A stretch of 64,000 nt of DNA, taken from positions 186,001-250,000 of the forward strand of contig NZ_QXML01000001.1 of assembly GCF_003583985.1 (NCBI RefSeq), written 5' to 3'. The notes below the pieces were generated by a model. That model was not told the DNA's origin. It did no database searches and was given only the letters and a program-made list of their open reading frames with translations. Shown piece after piece: positions 44,380-53,084 of this stretch. The translations under genes were made by a program, and so were the position numbers. This DNA is from Algoriphagus lacus. Lineage in GTDB: Bacteria > Bacteroidota > Bacteroidia > Cytophagales > Cyclobacteriaceae. Positions within the stretch are counted from its first letter, which is position 1. Each line of letters begins with the position of its first letter.

Positions 44380-44517
44380 GGCGGATTAAAAGAAGGGGAG
44401 TGTTAAGTTTTTCTTTTTTGAACAAAGGAACCGATCCTTTGCCTTCACAGAAATAAAAGGTAGCGGAAAAATCTAGTTTTTCTGATAATAATCCTGAAAA
44501 TCCCCTGACCAAAAAGC

Positions 44518-44550
44518 AAAAGCGACCTTGGTTTTACCAAGGTCGCTTTT
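44518..44550. terminator. Strong bidirectional hairpin terminator
   Basis: A perfect stem of 14 bp including the A/T tails (AAAAGCGACCTTGG / CCAAGGTCGCTTTT, 5-nt loop) lies 36 bp beyond the stop of the 44587 gene. The symmetric A and T tracts would let it work in either direction; here it ends the minus-strand barrel gene. Confidence 0.85.
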
Positions 44551-44586
44551 GGAAAATGAACCACAAAAAGGTGGGTCACTTAAAGT

Positions 44587-45708
44587 TTAGAGTCCGAATC
44601 TGTACTGCAAGCCAGTCATGACTTGCTGTCTTGATCCCAAGAAACCATATTCCAATCGGTACATAAAGTGCTTATTCAACTGGAACTGACCGCCTACGAG
44701 GAAGTTCCACATATCTTTTACCCGCTTATCCATGGAATATTGAACAGTTGAGTTTTCAATCGTGCCAATCGCTCCATCTGCTGCCACCAAAATCTCACTG
44801 GCTCTATCCAGAGCAGAGTTTGCCTTTTCGTATTTAGCCTGATTTATAGGATTGTTTTGTTCGGCTTGACTAAGGCCATTCCACCAAGAATTAACCTGGT
44901 CGTATGCATTGTCAACTTTGGCAAATCCTTCCTCTACCCTTCCTCCCAAGGTTCCTTCTGGGAAAACATCACTCAATGCTACAGACCCGTTAGTCCCGGA
45001 TTTGATATGCACTCGAAACCCACCTACCCAAACGGCAATGGATCTTTCAGGCTTAGCCAACTTGAAGTTTTTGCCAAATCTTGGGCCAAAAATAAATGAG
45101 AATGCCGGCTCATCAAGTTGAGGCACGTCAGTCCAGGCTACGTTCATATCCAACGCCATAAAACCTCCTCCCACACCAATGGTAGGTGTCATCCCCAGAC
45201 CAAAAGTAGTTGCCTTGAAATCTACCTGAGTTTCGAAAGGAAGAACCTCAGTATAATTATTTTCACCATCCGGGAGCCAAAGTCCTGCATTTATTTGAGT
45301 AGAAGCTTGGGCTTGACCTAAAATACCGTAGACATTCAAAAAGGGAAAAAGCCAAATATCCGGTCTCACAGTCACTGCGCTGGCGGCGGCTACTGAATTG
45401 TTGAACCGGATGATTTCATCCACATTATACATCTCTCCACCATTAAACCCAACCATGAGGTTTTCTATGATAATATCAGATTCTGACCAAAAATACTGGA
45501 CACTTAGCCCTGCGGAATACGGAAGATTGAATCCCATCCCGGTGGCTTTATCTCCCCAAATGGGCAAAGCATAGGGATATTCGGCAGCTTTGAGACTGTC
45601 GATGAACCGCTCGTTTTTCTTTCCAACTTCCTTATTGGAAAATATTTGGGCTTCGGCATAACCGAAATTCAAAATCAGAGCGATTGCAAATAGAAATGAT
45701 TGTTTCAT
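44587..45708 (-). CDS. Predicted outer-membrane beta-barrel protein, family unknown
   Basis: 373 residues with a signal peptide (FLFAIALILNFGYAEAQ). The sequence alternates polar and hydrophobic residues in strand-sized pieces and ends in aromatic-Gly pattern YGFLGSRQQVMTGLQYRFGL, with a final hydrophobic residue typical of outer-membrane barrels. A helical insert (about 270-330, with AYDQVNSWWNGLSQAEQNNP) interrupts the barrel. I recognise no named family. A perfect -7 box (TACATTTG, 45753-45760, minus strand) lies about 45 bp upstream but lacks a TTG at the right distance. Monocistronic with a strong terminator. Confidence 0.72.
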   Translation of the reverse strand: MKQSFLFAIALILNFGYAEAQIFSNKEVGKKNERFIDSLKAAEYPYALPIWGDKATGMGFNLPYSAGLSVQYFWSESDIIIENLMVGFNGGEMYNVDEIIRFNNSVAAASAVTVRPDIWLFPFLNVYGILGQAQASTQINAGLWLPDGENNYTEVLPFETQVDFKATTFGLGMTPTIGVGGGFMALDMNVAWTDVPQLDEPAFSFIFGPRFGKNFKLAKPERSIAVWVGGFRVHIKSGTNGSVALSDVFPEGTLGGRVEEGFAKVDNAYDQVNSWWNGLSQAEQNNPINQAKYEKANSALDRASEILVAADGAIGTIENSTVQYSMDKRVKDMWNFLVGGQFQLNKHFMYRLEYGFLGSRQQVMTGLQYRFGL

Positions 45709-45929
45709 AACTGCAGTAGGTGGAAAAAAAGAGAATTAATATAATATATGACCAAATGTATAAGGATCCCTAGCCTAAAAACATGACGAATATCAGTTTG
45801 GAAAAGGAGTAATGTCAAAGGAAGGTTAAAGATTAAACCAATCCGTCTAAACTCCAGAGGAGGCCAGCTTTTGGAAATCATTTGAGTAAAAGTATTAGTA
45901 ACTTTTGCACGTACTCAAAACCCAGCGGT

Positions 45930-46391
45930 ATGAAAACGTTAGCGAGCATTATTATTTTCTGTCTCTCTTTTTTCGGATTTGCTCAGGCCCAGCAAACTGA
46001 TCCGGAAAAATTACAGTCTGCCATAGATTCGGAGACTATTGTTTTCGAAGCACGACAGGCCTCCGGCATGAACGGAAGGATGATCCAACTGGATCCGGGA
46101 TACACCCTCCAAGTCAGCCCTGAAAAAGTGGTAGGGAATTTACCTTTTTTTGGAAGATCCTATCAGGGAAACCCCGGGTCGGGGGATGGAGGTCTGAAAT
46201 TTGAATTTTCGGAATTTGATTTTCTGGTAAAGCCCAAAAAGAAAGGAGGATGGGAAATAACCATTGAGCCGACCGAAACCAGCGATATTAGATCGGTCTA
46301 TCTTACGGTGCAAAAAAATGGATCAGCTTCTCTCCGAGTAATCAGCAACAGCAAACAAGGAATGTCCTACAACGGATACATCAAGGAATAA
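45930..46391 (+). CDS. Exported DUF4251 protein
   Basis: 153 residues from the ATG at 45930; a non-ATG in-frame start at 45882 lacks signal character. Signal peptide MKTLASIIIFCLSFFGFAQA. The mature domain matches DUF4251: FEARQASGMNGRMIQLDPGY, TLQVSPEKVVGNLPFFGRSY, then GGLKFEFSEFDF and a C-terminal LRVISNSKQGMSYNGYI. DUF4251 proteins are small periplasmic or lipid-anchored beta proteins of Bacteroidota with no known function. Single gene, convergent with the downstream histidine kinase gene. Confidence 0.88.
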   Translation: MKTLASIIIFCLSFFGFAQAQQTDPEKLQSAIDSETIVFEARQASGMNGRMIQLDPGYTLQVSPEKVVGNLPFFGRSYQGNPGSGDGGLKFEFSEFDFLVKPKKKGGWEITIEPTETSDIRSVYLTVQKNGSASLRVISNSKQGMSYNGYIKE

Positions 46392-46450
46392 GCAAGCATT
46401 GCCAATTCAAGGACCTTCGTTATTCCTTGAAATGGAATTGACATCATTGG

Positions 46451-48643
46451 TTACGAAAGGATGGGAAGATGAATGAAAAAACTTGTTCCGGAACCAACCT
46501 TTGATTCCAACTTCAATTCTCCCCCATGTGCTTTGACGATGTCATAGCTTAGGCTTAATCCAAGGCCGGTGCCCTTGCCTGCCGGTTTGGTAGTGAAGAA
46601 TGGCTGGAAAATTTTGTCTTTAAGTGACTCAGGAATTCCCGGGCCATTGTCCTTGACGGTGATTATAATTTCATTTTTGGTTTTCTGTGTGGAGATTTTG
46701 ACCAGAGGCTTTAACTCAGCTATGCTACCATTTTTTGAATCTGCGATCTGATTGGGGATTTGCTCAGTGCAGGCATAAAATGCATTGTTGATAAGATTGA
46801 GAAGAACCCTTCCAATGTCTTGAGATACCACCTCAATTTGCGGAAGGTCAGGGTCAAGCTCTGCTTTAAAGTCCGCATTGAAGCTTTTATCCTTAGCCCG
46901 GAGCCCATGGAAACTCAGTCGAAGGCACTCATCTGCCAGTTGATTAAGATCAGTGAGTTCTTTTTTGCCCTCGCTTTTGCGGCTGTGCTCGAGCATCCCC
47001 TTTACGATGGACCCAGCTCTTTTCCCATGACTGCTTATTCTGGAGAGGTTTCCTTTTAGCTCAGACGCAAGGAATTTAGCTTCTTCCAAGTCGCCTTTAT
47101 CCATCTCCTGATTCATTTCGTCCACCAACTCCATGCTGATTTCGGAAAAGTTATTGACAAAATTGAGCGGGTTTTGGATTTCGTGGGCAATTCCAGCGGT
47201 GAGTTCACCCAACGAAGCCATTTTTTCAGATTGTATGAGGAGTTGTTGAGTGGACTTCAGCTGAGTCAGGGTATTTTCCAGCACGGAGTTCTTTTGCCCG
47301 ATTTCAGCATTCTTTTCCATTAGACTATGGTATGCCTTGTTGAGGTTATTTCTGTTTCGATAGACTAAAAACAGAATTACCAAAAACGTAACTAATCCAA
47401 TGCCTGCGGAAAAAATAAGCCAGCGTTGGCGAAGGGAAGATTTTTCAAACTCCAAGGTTTTTTTGGAGAACTCATATTCAGATTCCAAAGCAGTAGCCAG
47501 TCGCTTACCCTGGGTGTTATTGATGCTGTCACTGTAATTCTTGAAAAGCTTGTACTTTTCCAAAGCTGCCTCAAAATTTCCTTCCTTTTCCAGGATTTTT
47601 GCCAACAGTTCGTTGGCATTGCGGAGCTGCATAGGCTGTCCCATTCGTTGCGCTTGAACCAATCCTTCATTGGCAAATGCAGAAGCCTCCTGGTATTTAC
47701 CCTGCTTATAATACAGATCTGCCAGGCCAATCAGGGAATGGGAATAGGGTACGCCGTAACCCTTTTCTCGAGCGATATCGATGGATTGGCGATAAAATCC
47801 CTCCGCCTTTTCAGAACTGTCGAGTGCTGCATAGATTCCCGCCAATGTCCTCGCAGTCATTTCTATAAATTCCGGACTTTGAAGTTCAAGAGCAGAGCTA
47901 TGCCCAATCTTCAGATTCTCCAAGGCCTCCAGAGGTCGGTTTTGTTTCAGTTCTACATCCCCGATGTTGTTGTAAGCCAAGATCATCCTACCCTGATTTC
48001 CCAGTTTTCGATAGATCTCCAGCATTTCTCTGTACTTGGTTTTGGCCTCCTCCAGCTTCTCCTGCTCGAAATAGATCGAAGCGATATTGTTGAGGGCAGC
48101 TGCTTTGACATACATATTTCCCGACTCCTCAGACCCTTTAATCGCCTCGTAAAATTTGCTAAGGGCCTCTGCGTAGTTACCGAGATTGTAATTCACCAAC
48201 CCGATGTTGTTGAGGATTCCGGGTACCAATTTCTTTTCCGGAAGGCCTTCAGCTATGATGAGTGCATCCTGATAATAGCTAATTGAAGCGGCAAAATCTC
48301 CTTTATTTTGAAGGGCATTGCCATAAATTTTCAATGCATCTGATTCCCCCTTTTTGAAACCCGCTTTTCGGCAAAGCTCAATTTGGTTTTCCAGGAACGA
48401 AAAAGCACTGTCAGGATCGGTTTCGGCTAGCAAAAACCCCAGCTCATTGGCCTTTGATAGATATGCTGTATCCTTGGCATAGTCAGGTCTTTTGGAAAGC
48501 TGCTGAAGTTCATCCTTTAGACTTTGGACACTCTGCGCACTCGACTCTGATGCAGCCAACAGGCTAAAACTCCCGACCAAAAGTAAAATCAGGCCAAGCG
48601 TGGGTATGCTGAACCTAGATTTTTTGTATAAAGAACAGGTCAT
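46451..48643 (-). CDS. TPR-containing sensor histidine kinase
   Basis: 730 residues. The signal peptide (about 10-37) is followed by six to eight TPR units at about 60-370 in the periplasm ([40 protein letters not shown] and similar). One membrane span follows near 410-428 ([20 protein letters not shown]). A coiled coil leads to the HisKA H box ([20 protein letters not shown], His near 490) and HATPase with [22 protein letters not shown] and [15 protein letters not shown]. It likely autophosphorylates in answer to a periplasmic protein ligand. No response regulator is next to it, as is common for this Cytophagales type. Confidence 0.9.
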   Translation of the reverse strand: MTCSLYKKSRFSIPTLGLILLLVGSFSLLAASESSAQSVQSLKDELQQLSKRPDYAKDTAYLSKANELGFLLAETDPDSAFSFLENQIELCRKAGFKKGESDALKIYGNALQNKGDFAASISYYQDALIIAEGLPEKKLVPGILNNIGLVNYNLGNYAEALSKFYEAIKGSEESGNMYVKAAALNNIASIYFEQEKLEEAKTKYREMLEIYRKLGNQGRMILAYNNIGDVELKQNRPLEALENLKIGHSSALELQSPEFIEMTARTLAGIYAALDSSEKAEGFYRQSIDIAREKGYGVPYSHSLIGLADLYYKQGKYQEASAFANEGLVQAQRMGQPMQLRNANELLAKILEKEGNFEAALEKYKLFKNYSDSINNTQGKRLATALESEYEFSKKTLEFEKSSLRQRWLIFSAGIGLVTFLVILFLVYRNRNNLNKAYHSLMEKNAEIGQKNSVLENTLTQLKSTQQLLIQSEKMASLGELTAGIAHEIQNPLNFVNNFSEISMELVDEMNQEMDKGDLEEAKFLASELKGNLSRISSHGKRAGSIVKGMLEHSRKSEGKKELTDLNQLADECLRLSFHGLRAKDKSFNADFKAELDPDLPQIEVVSQDIGRVLLNLINNAFYACTEQIPNQIADSKNGSIAELKPLVKISTQKTKNEIIITVKDNGPGIPESLKDKIFQPFFTTKPAGKGTGLGLSLSYDIVKAHGGELKLESKVGSGTSFFIHLPILS

Positions 48644-48700
48644 GAATGGGCAAGAAAGATTTTTTAAAAGCGAAATATCCAGATTCCAAAGTAATAAAGT

Positions 48701-48730
48701 TTGGTAGGTTTACTAAACAATCTATATTTA
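48701..48730 (+). promoter_or_regulatory. Bacteroidota-type promoter of the VDPART-repeat gene
   Basis: TTG at 48701-48703, exactly 19 bp, then TATATTTA at 48723-48730 (seven of eight to TAnnTTTG). The start codon at 48763 follows after about 32 bp, a normal leader length. It is the best promoter match in the window. Confidence 0.65.
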
Positions 48731-48762
48731 GTATTATCTACTTCGAATTTAAACTAATAATC

Positions 48763-49026
48763 ATGAAAAGATTTTATGCTGACACGGTTAATCCCTGGGC
48801 TTTACTTTTAACTGCAAAACTCATTCAAGAACTTAAAGCAGCCGGTCAAGAAGAAGAGCAAGATTCCCAAGATTCTTCTGAAGAAGAGGAAATTTCCCAA
48901 GAATCCAATGATTCGGACGGAAATGACCAAGGAAGTGATGATTCTTCTCAAGGCCTAGTTGATCCTGCGAGGACACGACTGGTTGATCCTGCGAGGACCC
49001 GGGTAGTAGATCCCGCACGAACCTGA
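48763..49026 (+). CDS. Small acidic protein with three C-terminal VDPART(R) repeats
   Basis: 87 residues from the ATG at 48763; the promoter at 48701 rules out the longer in-frame start at 48646. The N-terminus MKRFYADTVNPWALLLTAKL is weakly amphipathic and has no signal-peptide form. Residues about 28-64 are almost all Glu, Asp, Ser, Gln, Asn and Gly. Residues 65-87 are three tandem copies, LVDPARTR, LVDPARTR, VVDPART. The layout (helical leader, low-complexity linker, repeated short core with Thr and Asp) resembles a modified-peptide precursor, but no modifying enzyme lies next to it. Alternatives are an adhesive or metal-binding repeat. A terminator follows at 49051. Confidence 0.72.
   Translation: MKRFYADTVNPWALLLTAKLIQELKAAGQEEEQDSQDSSEEEEISQESNDSDGNDQGSDDSSQGLVDPARTRLVDPARTRVVDPART
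48955..49026 (+). repeat. Three 24-bp tandem repeats encoding VDPARTR
   Basis: Units at 48955-48978, 48979-49002 and 49003-49026. Units 1 and 2 differ only at third codon positions. Unit 3 differs from unit 2 mostly at synonymous positions (GTT/GTA, CCT/CCC, GCG/GCA, AGG/CGA). This suggests the peptide repeat is kept by selection. The last Arg codon of the pattern is replaced by the stop TGA. Confidence 0.85.
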
Positions 49027-49050
49027 TTGTCATTTTCTTTAAACAGAAAT

Positions 49051-49093
49051 AAGAAAAAAACCCATTCCGCATATCGGCTTGGGTTTTTTCTTT
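49051..49093. terminator. Bidirectional terminator between convergent genes
   Basis: AAGAAAAAAACCCA pairs with TTGGGTTTTTTCTT around a loop of about 14 nt, giving a T run on both strands. It serves the VDPART gene (+) and the CDF transporter gene (-), which ends at 49140. Confidence 0.75.
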
Positions 49094-49139
49094 AATACCG
49101 AATAATTCTAAAAGGATATAAGTTCGGCAAAAACTATTC

Positions 49140-50039
49140 TTAATGATGATGACAGTTTTCTTCTTTAAGCAAGTCACAGTCCTCCTCGGCAATTTCCGTC
49201 TCGATGGTGTAGTGCTCAAAAGGGTATTTTTTCATGATTTGCTTTAGCTCATTTTTTACCTGAAGTAACTCTTCAAGAGACTCCATAGGTTCGAGTTTGA
49301 CATGTGTGGTAAACACATGGTGCTCCCCATCCAGCGACCAGATGTGTGTATGATGAATGGATTGAACGTGGGTGATTGCGAGAATTTCCTTTTCAATTGC
49401 GGCCTGATCCACATCGGAAGGCTGTCCCTGAAGAAATAAAAAAGCTGTCTCTCTCAGTCTTTGGACGACATTCCACAGAATGTAAATCGCAATAATCAAG
49501 GATAGCGCAGGGTCCAAATAGGGGTTTGGATAAAAGTACAAGACCACTGCAGCAATCAAAACTGCCCCCCAACCCAATACATCCTCCAACAAATGCCAAG
49601 AGATCACTTTTTCGTTTTGGGTTTTTCCCTTGCTGAGTTTCCAGGCAGCATAGCCATTGACTGCTACTCCCAAAAGAGCAAAATAGAGCATCCCCTCGGC
49701 ATCGGACATTTCCGGATTTTGCAGCCGGAGGATTGCCTCCCGGATTACAAAGACAGAACCCAAAATCAAAACGACTGCATTGATCAGAGCACCTAGAAGT
49801 GAAAACCTCCGATACCCAAAGGAATACGATCTGGTGGCTTTTTTCTTGGAAAGGGTGTCTAAATACCAGGAAGTGCCCAATGAAATCGAGTCCCCCAAAT
49901 CATGAACAGCATCAGAAACTATTGCCACACTATTCACATACCATCCCCCAAAAAGCTCCAGAATCGTAAAGGCCAGATTGAGGAAAAAGGCTGTCCGGAG
50001 ATTTTTCCCTGAATCGTGATGGTGGTGGTGATGGGCCAT
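49140..50039 (-). CDS. Cation diffusion facilitator (CzcD/ZitB-type zinc transporter)
   Basis: 299 residues with six membrane helices (about 14-215) and a C-terminal metallochaperone-like domain (about 220-290). The transport-site ligands are in helix II, SDAVHDLGDS (H-x3-D), and helix V, HLLEDVLG (H-x3-D); the His-Asp sets are those of Zn/Cd exporters. The start MAHHHHHHDSGK and the tail ENCHHH are His-rich, as in many zinc CDF proteins, and are mixed CAT/CAC codons of natural origin. The cytoplasmic domain has HTHIWSLDGEHHVFTTHVKL. It exports metal against protons. Its upstream neighbour is the amidase gene, 19 bp away. Confidence 0.93.
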   Translation of the reverse strand: MAHHHHHHDSGKNLRTAFFLNLAFTILELFGGWYVNSVAIVSDAVHDLGDSISLGTSWYLDTLSKKKATRSYSFGYRRFSLLGALINAVVLILGSVFVIREAILRLQNPEMSDAEGMLYFALLGVAVNGYAAWKLSKGKTQNEKVISWHLLEDVLGWGAVLIAAVVLYFYPNPYLDPALSLIIAIYILWNVVQRLRETAFLFLQGQPSDVDQAAIEKEILAITHVQSIHHTHIWSLDGEHHVFTTHVKLEPMESLEELLQVKNELKQIMKKYPFEHYTIETEIAEEDCDLLKEENCHHH

Positions 50040-50058
50040 GGGAATTTAGACTTGACTG

Positions 50059-51582
50059 TTACAAAACCGGAGGCTTGCGGTGTTTTGTTCCTTGTTCGTA
50101 TCCGTAGGTCAATTTAATCAAAACAGGCTCTGACCACATCTTTCCAAGAAACTGCAGTCCTGCGGGTAGATTTCCAGAGGTGAATCCCATAGGTACGGTA
50201 AATGCCGGCTGTCCGGTATGGGGAGAAATGATTTGGGAGTTGTCTCCTTTATATTCTTCCTGGAATCGCTCAATCCGCGCAGGTTTACTGTTCCAGCTCG
50301 GATAGACCAGGGCGTCAAGGTCCAGCGAATCCATTACTTTTTCGATGGCTTCGCGGAAAGCAATCCGCTTCAAATCTGTAAATGGGTCCCCGCAATCCTG
50401 ATTCATATTTTCAGGGAGCTGACTTTCACGAAAGCTTTCAAGTCCATTTCTGGCATAATCTGATTTGGTGCCTACACGAATGATATCGGCAATAGTTCTC
50501 ATGGTGTCCCTTTTGACATAATCTGCCAAAAACTTTTCTACGTCTACTTTAAAAACCGGACACCATTGATTTCTTCGGAGGGAATCGAAATTCTCCACTT
50601 CCACAGAATCCACGATCACAGCACCAAGCCTCTCCATGTCTTTCAAGGCCTGATTAAACAGGGTGGAAATTTCCGGATCGGTTTCATTTTCGCTAAGGGT
50701 ACGAAATACCCCAATTCGTGCTCCGTTCAATCCGTCAGGTTGAAGGTACTGCTGATAGTCTGTTTCAGACTTTCCTCTCGAATAATCGGTCAGGGGATCT
50801 TTCGGATCAATTCCCGCAATTACCTCCAAGACCTTGGTAGCATCTTCCACCGTTCGGCACATGGGGCCGACGACGTCATTTCGGAGAAAAAGAGGCACGA
50901 TACCTTCCCTGCTCACCAAGCCTAAAGTCGTTCGAAATCCAACCAGCGCATTATGTGAGGAAGGTCCCCGAATCGAGTTTCCTGTGTCCGTTCCCAATCC
51001 GAGAGTTCCAAAGTTTGCGGCAACAGCAGCACCTGTCCCTCCGCTGGAACCTGCCGGAACATGGTCTAAATTGTAGGGGTTTCGAGTGGTCCCATCGGTG
51101 GAACTCTCCGAATGCATCGGGCTAAATGCCCACTCAGCCATGTTTGATTTTGCTAAAATAATCGCCCCGGCATCGGTCAGTTTTTGGATGATGAAGGCAT
51201 CCTCCTCCGGATAAAAATCGGCCAAAGCCAAGGCTCCGGCTGTAGTGGGAAGGCCTTTGGTGTTGATATTGTCTTTGACTATCAGTGGAATCCCGTGCAG
51301 CGGGCGTAGCTTCCCTGTTTTTTGGTATTCCTCATCCAGCTTTTTGGCGATCTCCAACGCCTCCGGATTGATCACAGAGATCGAATTTAAGGCTGAATCC
51401 AATCCCCTGATTCGATCCAGATAAGCCTGCACGAGTTCTTCGGCGGTATAATCTTCTTTTTGGAAAGCTTCATGAATCTGCGTAATGGTCAACTCATCAA
51501 CCAGAATATCCTTTGAAGCCTTTTCACTGGCACAGGACAAAAACACCCAAACGAGAATCAGAACAAGGGAAGATTTTTTCAT
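50059..51582 (-). CDS. Exported amidase-signature hydrolase (lipoprotein)
   Basis: 507 residues from the ATG at 51582, which starts the lipoprotein signal MKKSSLVLILVWVFLSC; an ATG at 51612 adds ten residues. The amidase signature Ser-cisSer-Lys triad is visible: Lys in GIPLIVKDNINTKGLPTTAG, cis-Ser in AGSSGGTGAAVAANFG, and the nucleophile in LGTDTGNSIRGPS. Exported members of this family in Bacteroidota act on amides or peptides in the envelope; the substrate is open. It is normal in length and fully intact. It may be co-transcribed with the CDF transporter gene downstream. Confidence 0.92.
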   Translation of the reverse strand: MKKSSLVLILVWVFLSCASEKASKDILVDELTITQIHEAFQKEDYTAEELVQAYLDRIRGLDSALNSISVINPEALEIAKKLDEEYQKTGKLRPLHGIPLIVKDNINTKGLPTTAGALALADFYPEEDAFIIQKLTDAGAIILAKSNMAEWAFSPMHSESSTDGTTRNPYNLDHVPAGSSGGTGAAVAANFGTLGLGTDTGNSIRGPSSHNALVGFRTTLGLVSREGIVPLFLRNDVVGPMCRTVEDATKVLEVIAGIDPKDPLTDYSRGKSETDYQQYLQPDGLNGARIGVFRTLSENETDPEISTLFNQALKDMERLGAVIVDSVEVENFDSLRRNQWCPVFKVDVEKFLADYVKRDTMRTIADIIRVGTKSDYARNGLESFRESQLPENMNQDCGDPFTDLKRIAFREAIEKVMDSLDLDALVYPSWNSKPARIERFQEEYKGDNSQIISPHTGQPAFTVPMGFTSGNLPAGLQFLGKMWSEPVLIKLTYGYEQGTKHRKPPVL

Positions 51583-51746
51583 ATGTTTTTCATTGATTTT
51601 TCTCGGACACATTGAATGTTCCGAGGTGAGTTTGGGAAAATCTTGTATGTAGGCTAACCATTCCTTCGTGAAGCTCTGGAGTCATGCTCGATTTCATCAT
51701 GGAAAATAGCGAGTTCTCCGATCTATTCGCTCTTTTCTCCTCAGAA

Positions 51747-52358
51747 TTAAAAATTCGCGGACAGTGTAAAAAGTAGAAAATTGTCTTCGGTTCCGATGTT
51801 GTACCAATAACTTGTCAACTCCAGGTTTTTGAAGCCTCCACCCAAAATGATTCCCCGCTGAAGATCGAGATCGGTCTGGTACAAGCGCGTTCGCTGAGCA
51901 CTGATTCCTGTCCATAGCCAATCCAATGGAGAATAGGTCAAGTCGGTCCAAGTGTAGATAAATTGGTTTTCCGATTCCTGAAAATCAATGAAGTATTCGG
52001 ATTCACTGTAAACCTCAAAACTTCCCAATGTCAGCGTGGTCTCCAATCCGGGAGCGATCCCGTTGGAATTTCCGACTACGGCACCGAGCATCGGGGTAAT
52101 GAAGTACTCCAGTTTATTTCCCCCATAAAAATTATAGCCCACCCAAGTGGAGAGCGTATTTAGATCCTCGTAGTTGTAGCGCATTTCCAGATGGACATGA
52201 TCTTTATCTGCCGAAACAACCGGGAGGAAAATAAAGTCATCTGTGAAGAAATAGAAATTGGCATCAGTTCGAAAAGACCAGGCCTTCTCATTTTGTTCCT
52301 GAGCCGAAGCGGATATTCCGCATAGGATGAAAATTGTGAGGATAAGTAACTTTTTCAT
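51747..52358 (-). CDS. Outer-membrane beta-barrel protein of unknown family
   Basis: 203 residues from the ATG at 52358, which gives a signal peptide (MKKLLILTIFILCGISASAQ); the longer frame to 52469 runs back into the upstream gene. The mature part is built of alternating strands (HVHLEMRYNYEDLNTLSTWV, LEYFITPMLGAVVG, GLETTLTLGSFEVYSESEYF) and ends in FLLFTLSANF, with the terminal Phe typical of outer-membrane insertion. The start overlaps the stop of the membrane-protein gene by four bases (ATGA, 52355-52358). It is the last gene of the LytTR operon. Confidence 0.78.
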   Translation of the reverse strand: MKKLLILTIFILCGISASAQEQNEKAWSFRTDANFYFFTDDFIFLPVVSADKDHVHLEMRYNYEDLNTLSTWVGYNFYGGNKLEYFITPMLGAVVGNSNGIAPGLETTLTLGSFEVYSESEYFIDFQESENQFIYTWTDLTYSPLDWLWTGISAQRTRLYQTDLDLQRGIILGGGFKNLELTSYWYNIGTEDNFLLFTLSANF

Positions 52359-53029
52359 CCTCCAAGTGCCATGGTGAGTGCTACCAATAATACTCCGATA
52401 CCGGCATAAATGACTGCCGTAAGGATCTTTCGAAATCCTGCATATTGGGCGAGAAGGTACCCTCCCCAAAAAAGCATCACCAGTGCAATTCCGTTGGAGA
52501 CACGGATGGCCAACTCCAATTCTTCAATAAAGGCGAAAGGCAAAGCGATGGGAAGTGTGCATAGAAAAACCAACAGGAAAATCTGAAGTCCTGCTCTCAG
52601 ATCATGTCCTGTCAAAAGTAGCCGTATTCCGGGTTCGGGGATTTCTTTGATTTTACCCACCAAATGGTCAAGCTCCTGGTCCCTTATCAAAGTGCTTAGG
52701 GTTGGGGAAAGTTCGTCTTTCAGAATTTGCCTGGAGTTTTCGGTTTTTCGGGAAGAATGGATTTTTTGGATAACCGAGAGGGCATGTCCCCGCTCGATGA
52801 TCAGGTTCATCAGGTACATGATGGCATCCACCAATCCCCAAGCCAGATTACACCCGAGTGCTGCCCAAAGCAACTCCCGAACGTCCTCCCGGGCATCTGT
52901 CCCCACACTGATTGCTCCTGTAAAAGTCAAGACCATGATCAACCCGAATAACACCTCTGAGATGCGGTCGATCGGTGCCAATACTGCACTTTCCTTGACG
53001 ATCTGGCTCCAATCCGGTTTTTTCTTCAT
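52355..53029 (-). CDS. Polytopic inner-membrane protein, VIT-like
   Basis: 224 residues with about five membrane segments: two in the first 80 residues (DRISEVLFGLIMVLTFTGAI, WAALGCNLAWGLVDAIMYLM), a charged cytoplasmic region (80-140), and three at the end. The start DRISEVLFGLIMVLTFTG and the small-residue helices recall VIT/CCC1-type iron or manganese carriers, but the usual metal-binding Glu cluster is not evident, so transport is only a guess. It lies 55 bp downstream of the LytTR regulator gene and overlaps the barrel gene, so it may be a target of that system. Confidence 0.65.
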   Translation of the reverse strand: MKKKPDWSQIVKESAVLAPIDRISEVLFGLIMVLTFTGAISVGTDAREDVRELLWAALGCNLAWGLVDAIMYLMNLIIERGHALSVIQKIHSSRKTENSRQILKDELSPTLSTLIRDQELDHLVGKIKEIPEPGIRLLLTGHDLRAGLQIFLLVFLCTLPIALPFAFIEELELAIRVSNGIALVMLFWGGYLLAQYAGFRKILTAVIYAGIGVLLVALTMALGG

Positions 53030-53084
53030 GGAAAAAAGATCAGAAAAAAACGCTGCTTTCGAAAGGATCCTGACAAATGTCAGG

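Noticed and set aside
47426..48286. A 286-codon open frame on the plus strand
   Set aside because: It is antisense to the TPR histidine kinase gene, with no domain and no plausible signal. The sense strand has clear TPR repeats.
48955..49026. Possible CRISPR-like or satellite repeat
   Set aside because: The three 24-bp units are contiguous without spacers, in frame, and vary mainly at synonymous positions. They are a coding repeat.
50005..50039. Six His at the N-terminus of the CDF gene suggesting a cloning tag
   Set aside because: The codons are mixed CAT/CAC, the flanking sequence is natural, and zinc CDF proteins commonly have His-rich ends. The C-terminus is His-rich too.
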